From positions 3,709,001 to 3,773,000 of the forward strand of contig NZ_CP050308.1 in NCBI RefSeq assembly GCF_014189535.1: a stretch of DNA of 64,000 nucleotides. The letters are read 5' to 3'. Position 1 is the first letter of the stretch; every line of letters begins with the position of its first letter. The notes beneath the pieces were generated by a model. The model was not told the DNA's origin. It ran no database searches and worked only from the letters and a program-made list of their open reading frames with translations. This document shows, one piece after another, positions 1-9,103 of the stretch. Position numbers and translations under genes: made by a program. Source of the stretch: Rhizobium lusitanum. GTDB lineage: Bacteria; Pseudomonadota; Alphaproteobacteria; Rhizobiales; Rhizobiaceae.

Positions 1-1
1 T

Positions 2-238
2 CTCGCCTTCCTGCCGCAATTCATCGTTGAAGGCGCTGGCCCGGTCTGGGCGCAGCTACTGCTTCACGGCAGTCTCATCATCGTCGTTGCCGCCTTCATC
101 GAGCCGCCGCTCATCCTTCTCGGCGGCCGTCTCACTGAGGCGTTGCGGCGCAATCGAAGCGTCGGTTTGTGGCTAGATCGCGGGCTTGGAGCGCTGTTGG
201 TGGCATTGGGTGTCCGCCTGGCGACCAGCGCGCGCTGA
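2..238 (+). CDS. LysE/RhtB-family exporter, C-terminal part
   Basis: The reading frame is open from the left edge and ends at a TGA at 236-238, giving the last 78 residues of a protein that starts outside the window. It contains the FLPQF motif typical of LysE/RhtB-family amino acid exporters, then two hydrophobic stretches separated by a short basic loop (EALRRNR). The last helix ends in GVRLATSAR. Family members are inner membrane proteins of about 200 residues with five to six helices that export amino acids or homoserine lactones. The substrate cannot be told from this fragment. It converges with alr, with only 6 bases between the two stop codons. Confidence 0.7.
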   Translation, partial: LAFLPQFIVEGAGPVWAQLLLHGSLIIVVAAFIEPPLILLGGRLTEALRRNRSVGLWLDRGLGALLVALGVRLATSAR

Positions 239-244
239 GGTCGG

Positions 245-1408
245 CTATTCCTCAACCTCTTCCGAAATATAGCGCCGCTCGTGCCGGAGCCCCAGGCTCG
301 TCAGCATTTCATAGCCGATCGTGCCGGCTGAGCGGGCCGCGTCATCAACCGGAATATTGGTGCCGAAGAGCTCGACGTAGTCGCCCGCACGGACGAGGTG
401 GTGCGGGATATCGGTGACGTCGAAGATGGTGAGGTCCATGGTGATGCGGCCGGCAACGGGAACCTTGTGGCCGGCGATAAAGCCTTGGCCGGCGGGCAAG
501 CCGGTCTGGCGCAGCGGCACGCCGCCGCTCGACTGGCTGCGCATATAGCCATCGGCATAACCGGCGGAAACGATCGCCAGCCGGCTGTCGCGCGCAAGCT
601 GCATCGCCCGCCCATAGCCGACGGTTTCGCCTGATTTCACGAATCGGGTTTGGATGATCCGCGCTTCAGCGGTCGCGACGGGTCGCATCGGATTGGCGAT
701 GCCGGGAACCGCCTCGCCGCCATAGGTGGCGATGCCGGGTCGGGTGAGGTCGAAATGATAGTCCGAGCCGAGAAATATGCCGGCCGAATTGGCAAGGCTG
801 GCCTCGACGCCCTCGAAGGCGGCGCTCACCTTGCGGAAGGATTCCAGCTGCTGCCGGTTCATCGGATTGGTTGGATCGTCGCCGCAGGCGAGGTGACTCA
901 TCACCAGCACCGGGGCAAAGCTCGCCGGGCGGGAGACGTCGTCGGCAAGCGCCAGCGCGTCCTCCATCGGCAGGCCGAGCCGGTTGAAGCCGGTGTCGAC
1001 CTGCAGTGCGCAGGGGTAGTCGCCATAATCCGCTAGCACAGACATCCAGAAGGTAAGCTGCTCTTCCGAGGCGATGACCGGCACGAGATCGTTTTCGAAG
1101 AAGACCCGCTCCATGCCCGGCCAGATGCCTGAGAGCACGAAGATGCGCGCGTCGGGCGCGTAGAGGCGCAAGGTCGCACCCTCGTCGGCGGTCGCGACGA
1201 AGAAATCCCGGGCGCCGGCCAGATAGAGCGTCTCGCCGATATCCTCGATCCCCAGCCCGTAGGCATCCGCCTTGACGACGGCGGAGGCGCGGGCGCGCCC
1301 GGAGCGGTGCGCCATGTCGCGCCAGTTCTCGACAAGGGCGTCCAGATCGACCGTCAGTCGCAGGCCGGCAGCGGCAAAAGCGTCATTATCGTCGAAACTA
1401 TCTGTCAT
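245..1408 (-). CDS. alr: Alanine racemase
   Basis: PLP-dependent enzyme interconverting L- and D-alanine for peptidoglycan, 387 residues (usual length 360-390). The PLP lysine is Lys46 in the motif VVKADAYGLG. The second catalytic base is the tyrosine of VGYGR near residue 265. The GRITMD motif near residue 320 matches the substrate-loop Met-Asp of the family. It lies downstream of dnaB on the same strand, but a terminator-like hairpin (1424-1456) separates them, and the ATG is only 15 bases beyond its T-run. AGGCGG precedes the ATG as ribosome binding site. A dnaB-alr order is common in alphaproteobacteria. Whether alr is read from dnaB or from a promoter in the 113-base gap is unclear. Confidence 0.95.
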   Translation of the reverse strand: MTDSFDDNDAFAAAGLRLTVDLDALVENWRDMAHRSGRARASAVVKADAYGLGIEDIGETLYLAGARDFFVATADEGATLRLYAPDARIFVLSGIWPGMERVFFENDLVPVIASEEQLTFWMSVLADYGDYPCALQVDTGFNRLGLPMEDALALADDVSRPASFAPVLVMSHLACGDDPTNPMNRQQLESFRKVSAAFEGVEASLANSAGIFLGSDYHFDLTRPGIATYGGEAVPGIANPMRPVATAEARIIQTRFVKSGETVGYGRAMQLARDSRLAIVSAGYADGYMRSQSSGGVPLRQTGLPAGQGFIAGHKVPVAGRITMDLTIFDVTDIPHHLVRAGDYVELFGTNIPVDDAARSAGTIGYEMLTSLGLRHERRYISEEVEE

Positions 1409-1423
1409 GAAACCGCCTGAACG

Positions 1424-1456
1424 AAAAATGGCCGGAGAGGAATATTGCTCCGGCCA
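1424..1456 (-). terminator. Rho-independent terminator between dnaB and alr
   Basis: On the minus strand a perfect 9-bp stem (TGGCCGGAG / CTCCGGCCA, 10-base loop) is followed directly by TTTTT. It is placed to end dnaB transcripts, yet sits immediately upstream of the alr start, so it could also act as an attenuator. Confidence 0.7.
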
Positions 1457-1521
1457 GAATAGTGATCATCGCTGCAAAGAGAAAGTGCTGCACTGCACAT
1501 ATGTGCCGTGGGCGGCCTTAA

Positions 1522-3018
1522 TCAATGCTCTTCATATGGCGAGAAGGACGGGTCGGCGAGGTCGGCGAAGCGAGTGAATTCCGCCTGGAAGGCGAGCTTC
1601 ACCGTGCCTGTGGGACCGTGGCGCTGCTTGGCGATGATGACGTCAGCGGTGCCCTTCACCTTTTCGAACAGGGATTCCCATTCGGCATATTTAGGATCGG
1701 CCGGATCGCGCGGTTCGGAGTTCTTGACGTAATACTCCTCACGGAACACGAAGAGCACCACGTCGGCGTCCTGCTCGATCGAGCCGGATTCGCGAAGGTC
1801 AGACAGCTGCGGCCGTTTGTCGTCGCGGCTTTCGACGGCACGCGACAGCTGCGAAAGTGCCAGGATCGGAACATTCAGCTCCTTGCCGAGGGCCTTCAGG
1901 CCGGTGGTGATCTGGGTGATTTCCTGGACGCGGTTCTCGTTCGATTTCCCCGAGCCGGTCATCAGCTGAACGTAGTCGACCACGAGAACGTCGAGGCCGC
2001 GCTGTCGCTTCAGGCGCCGCGCGCGCGCGGACAGCTGGGCGATGGAGATACCGCCGGTCTGGTCGATGAAAAGCGGCACCTTCTGCATCATCATCGAGCA
2101 TGCCACAAGCTTTTCGAAATCTGCATCGTTGATATCGCCGCGGCGGATCTTCGACGAGGAGACTTCCGTCTGCTCGGAGATGATGCGGGTGGCAAGCTGT
2201 TCGGACGACATTTCCAGCGAGTAGAAGCCGACGACGCCGCCGTTTTTCGCCTTTGTGGAGCCATCCGACTGCACTTCGCCTTCGAAGGCGGCGGCAATGT
2301 TGTAGGCGATATTGGTCGCAAGCGACGTCTTACCCATGCCCGGACGGCCGGCGAGGATGATCAAGTCCGAGCGCTGCAGGCCGCCCATCTTGCTGTCGAG
2401 CGAATGAATGCCGGTGGAAATGCCCGACAGGCCGCCATCGCGTTCCTTGGCGACGGCCGCCATGTCGATCGCCAGTGCCACGGCGTCGTTGAAGGCCTGG
2501 AAGCCGCCGTCGTAGCGGCCGTTTTCGGCAAGCTCGAACAACCGGCGCTCGGTATCCTCGATTTGGCTCTGCGGTGGCATGTCGAGCGGCGCGTCATAGG
2601 CGATGTTGACCACGTCCTCGCCGATGGTGATCAGCGCCCGGCGCAGGGCAAGGTCATAGATGGCGCGGCCGTAGTCCTCGGCATTGATGATCGACACGGC
2701 TTCGGTGGCAAGACGCGCGAGATATTGCGCCACCGTCATGTCGCCGACCTTGTCGTCGGCCGGCAGGAAGGTCTTGATCGTCACCGGATTGGCGGTCTTG
2801 CCCATGCGGATGATATCGCCCGCCACTTCGTAGATCTTCCGATGCAGCGGCTCATAGAGATGGATCGGCTTCAGGAAGTCGGAGACACGGTAATAGGCGT
2901 CATTGTTGACGAGGATGGCACCGAGCAGGGCCTGCTCCGCCTCGATATTGTTCGGCGCCTCGCGGTAGTGCGCTTCGGCGGGAGCAATGGCGGCAATGTT
3001 GCGCGCAGCTTCGTTCAT
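1522..3018 (-). CDS. dnaB: Replicative DNA helicase DnaB
   Basis: Hexameric 5'-3' helicase of the replication fork, 498 residues. The N-terminal DnaB domain covers about residues 20-125. The RecA-like core follows a conserved STGIHSLDSKMGGL segment. Walker A is GRPGMGKT (224-231) and Walker B is the LVVDYVQL segment. The core carries a short polar insert (EVQSDGSTKAKNGG, about 248-261) just after Walker A helix 1, which makes it slightly longer than E. coli DnaB (471 residues). The start was chosen at MNEAARN, with GAGACGG upstream. It is divergent from the marR-family gene across a 343-base gap and is followed by alr. Confidence 0.97.
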   Translation of the reverse strand: MNEAARNIAAIAPAEAHYREAPNNIEAEQALLGAILVNNDAYYRVSDFLKPIHLYEPLHRKIYEVAGDIIRMGKTANPVTIKTFLPADDKVGDMTVAQYLARLATEAVSIINAEDYGRAIYDLALRRALITIGEDVVNIAYDAPLDMPPQSQIEDTERRLFELAENGRYDGGFQAFNDAVALAIDMAAVAKERDGGLSGISTGIHSLDSKMGGLQRSDLIILAGRPGMGKTSLATNIAYNIAAAFEGEVQSDGSTKAKNGGVVGFYSLEMSSEQLATRIISEQTEVSSSKIRRGDINDADFEKLVACSMMMQKVPLFIDQTGGISIAQLSARARRLKRQRGLDVLVVDYVQLMTGSGKSNENRVQEITQITTGLKALGKELNVPILALSQLSRAVESRDDKRPQLSDLRESGSIEQDADVVLFVFREEYYVKNSEPRDPADPKYAEWESLFEKVKGTADVIIAKQRHGPTGTVKLAFQAEFTRFADLADPSFSPYEEH

Positions 3019-3361
3019 TTTCCGTCTCTTCGTCTCGTGGTGTGTCGAATGGTTTGCGACGTTCCGGTGTCACGGTCAATTGCAGAAGAGCCTCAGCGTG
3101 GCGCGCGAGACGAATTCGCTCGAGCTATTCACGTTGTTCCACTCATCCACAGGGACAAACGCTCCGCGGTAAAAAAGTCCTTGTCGCCAGCTTGCAATGG
3201 AACTGCCGACACGCGAATCACTTATGCAGAATGTCTGAGGATGATTTTAACCCAGCTCGCCCTAGCATACATCGGCAAACCGGCGGCCGCCCTTGTAAAG
3301 ATGAAAAAATCCAGATATTTCCTAGAAGTAGGGTAGGTTATTAATCATATAAAGTAGCTAT
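3019..3361. other. Intergenic region between dnaB and marR
   Basis: This 343-base divergent region must hold promoters for dnaB (minus) and the marR efflux operon (plus). The last 40 bases before the marR ATG are strongly AT-rich and carry an AAGTAG direct repeat (around 3326 and 3353) flanking a TTATTAAT core, a plausible place for a MarR-family operator. No open frame here has coding character and I see no clear RNA gene. Confidence 0.4.
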
Positions 3362-3805
3362 ATGCCGGGTCATCCACAGCGCCGAGAAATCTTCGACGAG
3401 CTTTCCGCCTTCAATCGGAAGCTGAGGGCGGCGTTCGACAGCCTGGTGCGCGAGCATGGAATGACATTGGCGAGAGCCCGGGTCTTCCATAAGTTGTCGC
3501 GCCGTGACGGTATCAATCAGCGGGAACTCGCCGACGAGCTTGAGCTGGAGACCCCGACGCTGGTGCGCATTCTCGACGCCATGGAGGCACAGACCTTTAT
3601 CGAGCGTCGCGCGGTTCCGTCGGATCGGCGTGCCAAGCAGATTTTCATGACGGAATCCGGAAAAGTCGTTGCCGCCGAAGTCGAGGCTCTTGCCAGCGGC
3701 GTGCGGGCGGATATCCTGCAGGGAATTCCGGATGAGGATATCGGCATGGCTCTCAAGGTCATCCGCGCCATGACGGCCAATTTGCAGAATTTGGGCAAAT
3801 CATGA
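3362..3805 (+). CDS. MarR-family transcriptional regulator
   Basis: A 147-residue winged-helix repressor. The DNA-binding domain covers about residues 35-105: NQRELADELELETPTLVR is the recognition helix region, and the wing includes RRAVPSDRRAKQIF with the DRR motif conserved in MarR proteins. Helices at both ends would form the dimer interface. It is the first gene of a three-gene operon with an MFS pump (8-base gap) and a HlyD adaptor, so it most likely controls that pump in response to a toxic ligand, as EmrR/MprA does for EmrAB. The ATG has no strong Shine-Dalgarno sequence. The ligand is unknown. Confidence 0.88.
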   Translation: MPGHPQRREIFDELSAFNRKLRAAFDSLVREHGMTLARARVFHKLSRRDGINQRELADELELETPTLVRILDAMEAQTFIERRAVPSDRRAKQIFMTESGKVVAAEVEALASGVRADILQGIPDEDIGMALKVIRAMTANLQNLGKS

Positions 3806-3813
3806 GGTAGCTT

Positions 3814-5454
3814 ATGAGCGGTAAGCCGGGCCCGATCGCGAATGTGAACGCCACTGCAGCTGCTCAACTGCCCATGCCCGGCTGGAAAATGCTGCTATAT
3901 ATCCTGGCGTCTGTGATGTTCTTCTTGACGCAGGGCCTCGGTCTCAATCTCGCCTTGGCCAACCTCACCCAGATCCAGGGCTCGATCGCCGCGACAACCA
4001 CCGAGTCGGTGTGGCTATCGGCCGCCTATATGGCGCCGAACGTCAGTCTCGCCATCGCGCTGGTGAAGATCCGCATGCAGTATGGCGTGCGCAATTTCGC
4101 CGAGGTCAGCATTATCGGCTTCGTCGCCGCCTCGCTGCTCAATCTCTTCGTCTCCGACCTGCAATCGGCCGTCGTTGTTCGCTTCCTGAGCGGCATTGCC
4201 GCAGCCCCCCTCTCGACGCTCGGCTTTCTCTATATGCTGGAAGCCTTCGAGCCGGCCAGGAAGATGACGATCGGCGTCAGCCTGGCGATGATGAATACGC
4301 TGCTGGCCGCACCCATCACCCGCCTCGTCTCGCCATCGCTGCTCGACTACGGCGAATGGCGCGGGCTTTATACGCTGGAGATGGCGTTGGCGTTGCTGGT
4401 GATGCCGATCATCTATCTGCTGCCGCTGACGCCGCCGCCGCGCGTGAAGGTCATCGTCTTCGGGGACATCATCAGCTATCTGCTGGTCGCGATCGGCTTC
4501 GGCTGTCTGGCCGTCGTTCTCTCCGTCGGGCGGCTCTACTGGTGGCTGGAAGTGCCTTGGCTCGGAGTGCTGTCGGCGATCAGTATCACTACCCTGACGC
4601 TTGCCGCCGTCATCGAACTGCGCAGGCCGACGCCACTGATCGACATCCGCTGGCTGCTCAGCCCGGCGATCCTGCATCTGACCGGCATCCTTCTGGTCTT
4701 CCGCATCATCGTCGGCGAACAGAGCGCGGTCGTCATGACGTTCTATCAGAGTGCGGTTGGCCTTCTCTATGACCAGCTCTCAATGCTCTATTGGATCATC
4801 CTGGTTTTCTCGATTGTCGGCGGCCTCGTCTGCACGGTGCTGATGAGCTATGGGCTCAGCTGGCAGATCCAGTTTGCTGCACTCATCATGATGGCGGCGG
4901 GCGCCTTCATGGATGCGCAGGTCACCACCTTGACCAGGCCCGAACAGATGTATCTCAGCCAGGCACTGGTAGCGGCCGGCGCGGCGCTTTTCCTGCCGCC
5001 TTCCATGTCTGAGGGCTTCAAGGCGGCTTTTTCCAAAGGTCCGCCTTATCTGGTGACCTTCTTCGTGGTCTTCACCTTCACGCAGAGCATCGGCGGCCTG
5101 ATCGCCTCGGCCTTCTACGGCACGCTGATCATCATCCGTGAAAAATTTCATTCCGCCGTGCTGACCGAGCGCGTGCTGCTGACGGATCCGCATGTTGCCC
5201 AGCGTGTCAGCCAGCTTTCATCGTCCTACGGCAAGGTGATCGGCGACAGCGCGCTGCTGAAGGGCGAGGGATTGGCGCTGCTCGGCGCGCAGGTCAGCCG
5301 CGAGGCCAATACGCTCGCCTATGCCGATGCTTTTCTGGTTGCAGGCGTAATCGCTGTCGTATCACTCGCCGGACTTTCGCTGCATGTGTTCTATCGCTTT
5401 ATCAAGGCACGGCTTGCCGACGATCGGCCGCAGACCGTGGCATCCAACCCCTGA
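3814..5454 (+). CDS. DHA2-type major facilitator efflux pump
   Basis: Predicted proton-driven drug exporter of the inner membrane, 546 residues. The length and about 14 hydrophobic segments suit the DHA2 (EmrB/QacA) group. RFLSGIAAAP near residue 130 resembles motif C-like helix packing sequence, and a long periplasmic loop (about 450-500, LTERVLLTDPHVAQRVSQLS) lies before the last helix, as in EmrB-type pumps that work with a HlyD adaptor. The ATG is preceded by GAGGT. It lies between the marR regulator and the adaptor gene. The usual Asp/Arg signature motifs are poorly conserved, so the substrate cannot be guessed. Confidence 0.85.
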   Translation: MSGKPGPIANVNATAAAQLPMPGWKMLLYILASVMFFLTQGLGLNLALANLTQIQGSIAATTTESVWLSAAYMAPNVSLAIALVKIRMQYGVRNFAEVSIIGFVAASLLNLFVSDLQSAVVVRFLSGIAAAPLSTLGFLYMLEAFEPARKMTIGVSLAMMNTLLAAPITRLVSPSLLDYGEWRGLYTLEMALALLVMPIIYLLPLTPPPRVKVIVFGDIISYLLVAIGFGCLAVVLSVGRLYWWLEVPWLGVLSAISITTLTLAAVIELRRPTPLIDIRWLLSPAILHLTGILLVFRIIVGEQSAVVMTFYQSAVGLLYDQLSMLYWIILVFSIVGGLVCTVLMSYGLSWQIQFAALIMMAAGAFMDAQVTTLTRPEQMYLSQALVAAGAALFLPPSMSEGFKAAFSKGPPYLVTFFVVFTFTQSIGGLIASAFYGTLIIIREKFHSAVLTERVLLTDPHVAQRVSQLSSSYGKVIGDSALLKGEGLALLGAQVSREANTLAYADAFLVAGVIAVVSLAGLSLHVFYRFIKARLADDRPQTVASNP

Positions 5455-5471
5455 GGATATGAAATAGCGCC

Positions 5472-6536
5472 ATGTCGAGGCTCGTTCGCTCCCCCATCGA
5501 AGTTATTGCCGTTCTCGCCGGTGTCGGCGGCGTCATGCTCATACTTTATGCTTGGCATTTGCCACCCTTCAAAAGCTCGGTCGAGACGACAGACGACGCC
5601 TATGTCAAAGGCTATGTCACGACGATCAGCCCGCAGGTCAGCGGTTATATCACCGATGTGCCGATCAAGGACTACAAGCTCGTCAAGCAGGGCGACGTAC
5701 TGACCAGGATCGACGATCGCATCTATCAGCAAAAGGTAGCGCAGGCGCGTGCCACGCTGGATGGCCAGAAGGCGGCGCTTGCAAACTCCCAGCAGCAGGA
5801 GCAGGCCGCCAAGGCCGGCATCGCCTCCAGCCAGGCGCAGATCGACAGCGCCACCGCCGGGCTTAAGCGCGCGCAGCTCGCCTGGGAGCGCGTGACGACG
5901 CTGGTTGCCAAGGGCGTGTCCACCACCAGCGATTCCGAGCAGGCGCAGGCGACGCTGCAACAGGCGCAGGCGGCCGTGAACCAGGCGAAGGCGGGCATTG
6001 ACGTATCGCAGCAGAATCTCACGACGATCATCGTCAATCGCGCCTCGCTCGAAGCCGGCGTTAGCGGCGCGCAAGCGGCCGTGCAGCTCGCCGAGATCGA
6101 TCTTCAGAACGCGACTATTGTTGCCCCGCAGGATGGTCGCGTCGGAGAAGTCGGCGTGCGCCTCGGCCAATATGTGACCGCTGGAACACAGCTGATGGGT
6201 CTCGTGCCCAGGGATATCTGGGTGATCGCCAATTTCAAGGAAACCCAGCTCGACGGAATGAAAATTGATCAGCCCGCGACGATCTCCGTCGATGCGCTCG
6301 GTCATCGCCGGCTCAAGGGCCATATCCAGCGTTTCTCGCCGGCGGCGGGCTCGGAATTCGCTGTCATCAGGCCTGATAACGCGACCGGCAATTTCACCAA
6401 GGTCGCGCAGCGCATCGGCGTCAGGATCAAGATCGACAAGGATCAACCGCTGGTGGATGGTCTGGCGCCCGGCATGTCGGTTGTTGTCTCGATTGACAAG
6501 GACTCCCAGCCGGAAGTGGGCGTCAACGACGACTGA
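5472..6536 (+). CDS. HlyD/EmrA-family membrane fusion protein
   Basis: Periplasmic adaptor linking the upstream MFS pump to an outer membrane channel, 354 residues. One N-terminal membrane anchor spans about residues 10-28. TTDDAYVKGYVTTISPQVSG is the classic EmrA-type N-terminal lipoyl half-motif. It is followed by a long Ala/Gln-rich coiled coil (about 85-200) and the second lipoyl/beta-barrel part (IVAPQDGRVGEVGVRLGQYV, then WVIANFKETQL). It is the last gene of the marR-MFS-HlyD operon. No TolC-like gene is nearby, so the outer membrane partner must be encoded elsewhere. Confidence 0.9.
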   Translation: MSRLVRSPIEVIAVLAGVGGVMLILYAWHLPPFKSSVETTDDAYVKGYVTTISPQVSGYITDVPIKDYKLVKQGDVLTRIDDRIYQQKVAQARATLDGQKAALANSQQQEQAAKAGIASSQAQIDSATAGLKRAQLAWERVTTLVAKGVSTTSDSEQAQATLQQAQAAVNQAKAGIDVSQQNLTTIIVNRASLEAGVSGAQAAVQLAEIDLQNATIVAPQDGRVGEVGVRLGQYVTAGTQLMGLVPRDIWVIANFKETQLDGMKIDQPATISVDALGHRRLKGHIQRFSPAAGSEFAVIRPDNATGNFTKVAQRIGVRIKIDKDQPLVDGLAPGMSVVVSIDKDSQPEVGVNDD

Positions 6537-6588
6537 AGCGATTCCGGGAAACATACGTTTAGCCGGGCTTCGATAGCCGTAAAGAAGA

Positions 6589-6616
6589 AAAGCCCGGATC
6601 GCGAGATCCGGGCTTT
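6589..6616. terminator. Bidirectional terminator between the efflux operon and rplI
   Basis: A perfect 12-bp stem (AAAGCCCGGATC, loop GCGA, GATCCGGGCTTT) lies between converging genes. On the minus strand it is followed by a T-rich tail (TTCTTCTTT), so it best serves rplI. On the plus strand it can end the hlyD transcript. Confidence 0.85.
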
Positions 6617-6641
6617 CTGATATCCAGCGATGGGCTGGAAA

Positions 6642-7223
6642 TTATGCGTCGTCGTCTTCGGCGTTGCCGTCGGCTTCCGGATCGAAGAAGTCTTCCGGAC
6701 GCAGGGCGTCTTCGTCGATGCCGTAGATGGCGTCAGCGGAGGTAAGGGTTTCGCCCTTGGTCTGACGTTCGGCTTCTTCAGCGGAACGGGCGACGTTAAG
6801 CTGGACGGTGATTTCGACTTCGGCGTGAAGCCCGATGGCAACGGCGTGCAGGCCAATTGCCTTGATCGGCGTGTTCATGTGAACCTGGCTGCGGCCAATG
6901 CTGAAGCCTTCGGCAGCGAGGATTTCAACGACGTCACGAGCTGCGACCGAACCATAGAGCTGGCCGGTTTCGCCAGCCGAGCGAACGACGATGAAGGTCT
7001 TGCCGCCGAGAACGTCGGCAACCTTCTGGGCTTCGCTCTTGCGCTCGAGGTTACGAGCTTCGAGCGTTGCGCGCTCAGCTTCGAAACGGGTCTTGTTGGC
7101 AGCGTTAGCGCGCAGGGCCTTGCCGAGCGGCAGCAGGTAGTTACGGGCAAAGCCGTCGCGAACCTTGACTACTTCGCCCATCTGGCCGAGCTTGGAGATA
7201 CGCTCCAGGAGAATGACGTCCAT
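6642..7223 (-). CDS. rplI: 50S ribosomal protein L9
   Basis: Large-subunit protein that binds 23S rRNA near the L1 stalk. The start is set at MDVILLERI, preceded by AAAGGA, and not at the in-frame ATG 61 codons upstream, because L9 always begins with this strand. The signature [20 protein letters not shown] spans about residues 14-33, followed by the long connecting helix and the C-terminal domain. It has 193 residues, against 148-150 in E. coli. The extra length is an acidic C-terminal tail ending [11 protein letters not shown], seen in many rhizobial L9 proteins. It is the last gene of the rpsF operon and ends at a strong hairpin. Confidence 0.96.
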   Translation of the reverse strand: MDVILLERISKLGQMGEVVKVRDGFARNYLLPLGKALRANAANKTRFEAERATLEARNLERKSEAQKVADVLGGKTFIVVRSAGETGQLYGSVAARDVVEILAAEGFSIGRSQVHMNTPIKAIGLHAVAIGLHAEVEITVQLNVARSAEEAERQTKGETLTSADAIYGIDEDALRPEDFFDPEADGNAEDDDA

Positions 7224-7243
7224 TTTAGTGTTCCTTTCAGATA

Positions 7244-8242
7244 TCAGATTTTCGTGTCTGGTTGTTTGGGTATTTCGGCATTCTTGTTCGGGGTGAGCGC
7301 GATCGCCTTGCGCGTATCGTAGAGCCCGAGGACAAGGATGATGAAGAGCGGCACCGTCAGCATCAGCGACGTCAGGTAGGTGAGGATCAGCACGGGTATG
7401 CGCCAATCCTTGCCACGCGTGTGATAATGCAGCGACGCGAAGCCGGAAACGATGAAACCGGCGCCAAAGGCACCGAGCAGGACGGCGCCGACCAAGGCGG
7501 GGATACCGCCGAAGAACATGGCGACGACCGCCGCGAGAAAGACGAAGATCGCGTTGCGGTTCATGCGCAGTGCAGAGGGAATGTCCTCGCGCGGGCGCAG
7601 GTTGCGGCCGGAGGTCGAGACGATGCGGATGGCCATATAATAGGCGGCCAGCAGCATCATAACCCAGATCATGCCCCAGACGAGGGGAATGGCGTAGAGC
7701 ATCAGTGACTTCGTCTTCGCGATTACGTCAGCGTTGAGCTGAAGCTCCGGCTGCTGCTGGTTCACAACGCTGGTATAGACATCCACCACCTGGCCGACGA
7801 GATCGGCGCTATAGCCCATGACCGCGCCGGCAATGACGATGACAACCGCCGCGAGGCCGCAGAGATGCAGCATGATGTCCGAGAGCGGATACCAGGCCGT
7901 CAGGTGCTCGGGGCCGCCGAGTTCGGAGGCTGGGCGTGCGAGATTGGCAAGATGGCTGAGCCAGGCCGGCACCAGCGCCAGGACCATAGCGAAAAGCCCG
8001 AAGGACGGCGATTGGCCGACAGCGCCGACGATGCCCGCCGCGACAACGGCGGTGATGACGGCAACGTTGCCCCAGCCAAGGCCGACAATGAGAATGGGGA
8101 GGGCGGAGAGCGCGCCAAACAGGATGAACAGCAACGGCTGTACTGTCGCGCCATACACAAGTAGGGCAGCGGTAAAACCGGCAAGGGCGCCGATGGCCAG
8201 CACTTTGGCGTTCAAATTTTTCAAGTCGCTGTCCTGCTTCAT
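7244..8242 (-). CDS. DUF2232 integral membrane protein
   Basis: A 332-residue inner membrane protein of unknown function with about eight hydrophobic helices. DUF2232 proteins are regularly found between rpsR and rplI in alphaproteobacteria, and this one is in that place. The start is set at [11 protein letters not shown]; the frame stays open further upstream, but that part is not conserved-looking and would overlap the intercistronic hairpin at 8340-8363. No strong Shine-Dalgarno sequence precedes this ATG. It has no catalytic motif I can name. Its constant position suggests a role tied to translation or membrane growth, but that is inference. Confidence 0.8.
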   Translation of the reverse strand: MKQDSDLKNLNAKVLAIGALAGFTAALLVYGATVQPLLFILFGALSALPILIVGLGWGNVAVITAVVAAGIVGAVGQSPSFGLFAMVLALVPAWLSHLANLARPASELGGPEHLTAWYPLSDIMLHLCGLAAVVIVIAGAVMGYSADLVGQVVDVYTSVVNQQQPELQLNADVIAKTKSLMLYAIPLVWGMIWVMMLLAAYYMAIRIVSTSGRNLRPREDIPSALRMNRNAIFVFLAAVVAMFFGGIPALVGAVLLGAFGAGFIVSGFASLHYHTRGKDWRIPVLILTYLTSLMLTVPLFIILVLGLYDTRKAIALTPNKNAEIPKQPDTKI

Positions 8243-8339
8243 AATCGAGCAGTTAGAGGATGCTTTCGAAACTCGGTTCTGAAAGCCGTCCCCAACATGG
8301 GGTTTAAAGTTCCGATCCGCGCCCACCGCGAAAGGGAGA

Positions 8340-8363
8340 AGGGAAGGCACGAATGCCTTCCCT
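8340..8363. other. Intercistronic hairpin between rpsR and the DUF2232 gene
   Basis: A perfect 10-bp inverted repeat (AGGGAAGGCA / TGCCTTCCCT) with a 4-base loop reads TTCG on the minus strand, the transcribed sense. It lies 24 bases after the rpsR stop and lacks a T-run. It looks more like an mRNA-processing or stabilising element than a terminator. Confidence 0.5.
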
Positions 8364-8387
8364 CAAATCATGTAGCGTCAGCTCTGA

Positions 8388-8636
8388 TTAAGAGAGGACG
8401 TAGGGCAGCAGGCCGAGGAAACGAGCGCGCTTGATCGCCTGGGCGAGTTCGCGCTGCTTCTTCTGGGAAACGGCCGTGATGCGGGAAGGAACGATCTTGC
8501 CACGCTCGGAAATGTAGCGCTGCAGGAGACGAACGTCCTTGTAATCGATACGCGGCGCATTGGCACCCGAGAACGGGCAGGTCTTGCGGCGGCGATGGAA
8601 CGGACGGCGGACCGGTGCGGAGGAAACTTCAGACAT
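8388..8636 (-). CDS. rpsR: 30S ribosomal protein S18
   Basis: Small-subunit protein of the platform, forming a heterodimer with S6 on 16S rRNA. It has 82 residues, the normal length. The family core is intact: RRKTCPF near residue 16, then [24 protein letters not shown] and the basic helix [21 protein letters not shown]. It lies 14 bases downstream of rpsF, in the usual rpsF-rpsR pair, whose S6:S18 product often represses its own mRNA leader. Confidence 0.97.
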   Translation of the reverse strand: MSEVSSAPVRRPFHRRRKTCPFSGANAPRIDYKDVRLLQRYISERGKIVPSRITAVSQKKQRELAQAIKRARFLGLLPYVLS

Positions 8637-8650
8637 TGTTCAAAATCTCC

Positions 8651-9103
8651 TTATACGCGGTCTTCGCGCGGACGGCGCGGACGGTCTTCGCGATCACCAC
8701 GATCCGGGCGCGGACCACGATCACGGTCACCGAAGCTGCGCTCCGGACGGTCGCCATCGCGGCGCGGACGATCGTCACGGTCGCGCTTCTGCATCATGGC
8801 AGACGGACCTTCTTCGTGCTTTTCAACAGCGATCGTCATGTAACGCAGGACGTCTTCGCTGATGCGCATCTGACGTTCCATTTCCTGGACGGCAGCCGGA
8901 GGTGCATCAATGTCCATCAGGGCGTAGTGAGCCTTGCGGTTCTTGTTGATGCGATAGGTAAGGGACTTGAGGCCCCAGTTCTCGATACGCCCGACTTTAC
9001 CGCCGTTAGCTTCGATAACACCCTTGTACTGTTCTACGAGGGCATCGACCTGCTGTGCGGAAATATCCTGTCGGGCAAGGAATACATGTTCATAAAGAGC
9101 CAT
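8651..9103 (-). CDS. rpsF: 30S ribosomal protein S6
   Basis: Partner of S18 in the 30S platform. The S6 fold covers about residues 1-95, beginning [13 protein letters not shown] and including [21 protein letters not shown]. After residue 105 the protein carries a low-complexity tail of about 40 residues dominated by Arg, Asp and Pro ([20 protein letters not shown]), giving 150 residues in all. Charged S6 tails are frequent in alphaproteobacteria, while E. coli S6 instead has a short oligoglutamate tail. It is the first gene of the operon, with a long leader upstream. Confidence 0.97.
   Translation of the reverse strand: MALYEHVFLARQDISAQQVDALVEQYKGVIEANGGKVGRIENWGLKSLTYRINKNRKAHYALMDIDAPPAAVQEMERQMRISEDVLRYMTIAVEKHEEGPSAMMQKRDRDDRPRRDGDRPERSFGDRDRGPRPDRGDREDRPRRPREDRV

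Noticed and set aside
1525..3336. Long plus-strand open frame (about 600 codons) opposite dnaB
   Set aside because: It mirrors dnaB codon structure on the other strand, is Gly/Arg/Asp-rich with no domain, and dnaB is certain. High-GC DNA produces such antisense frames.
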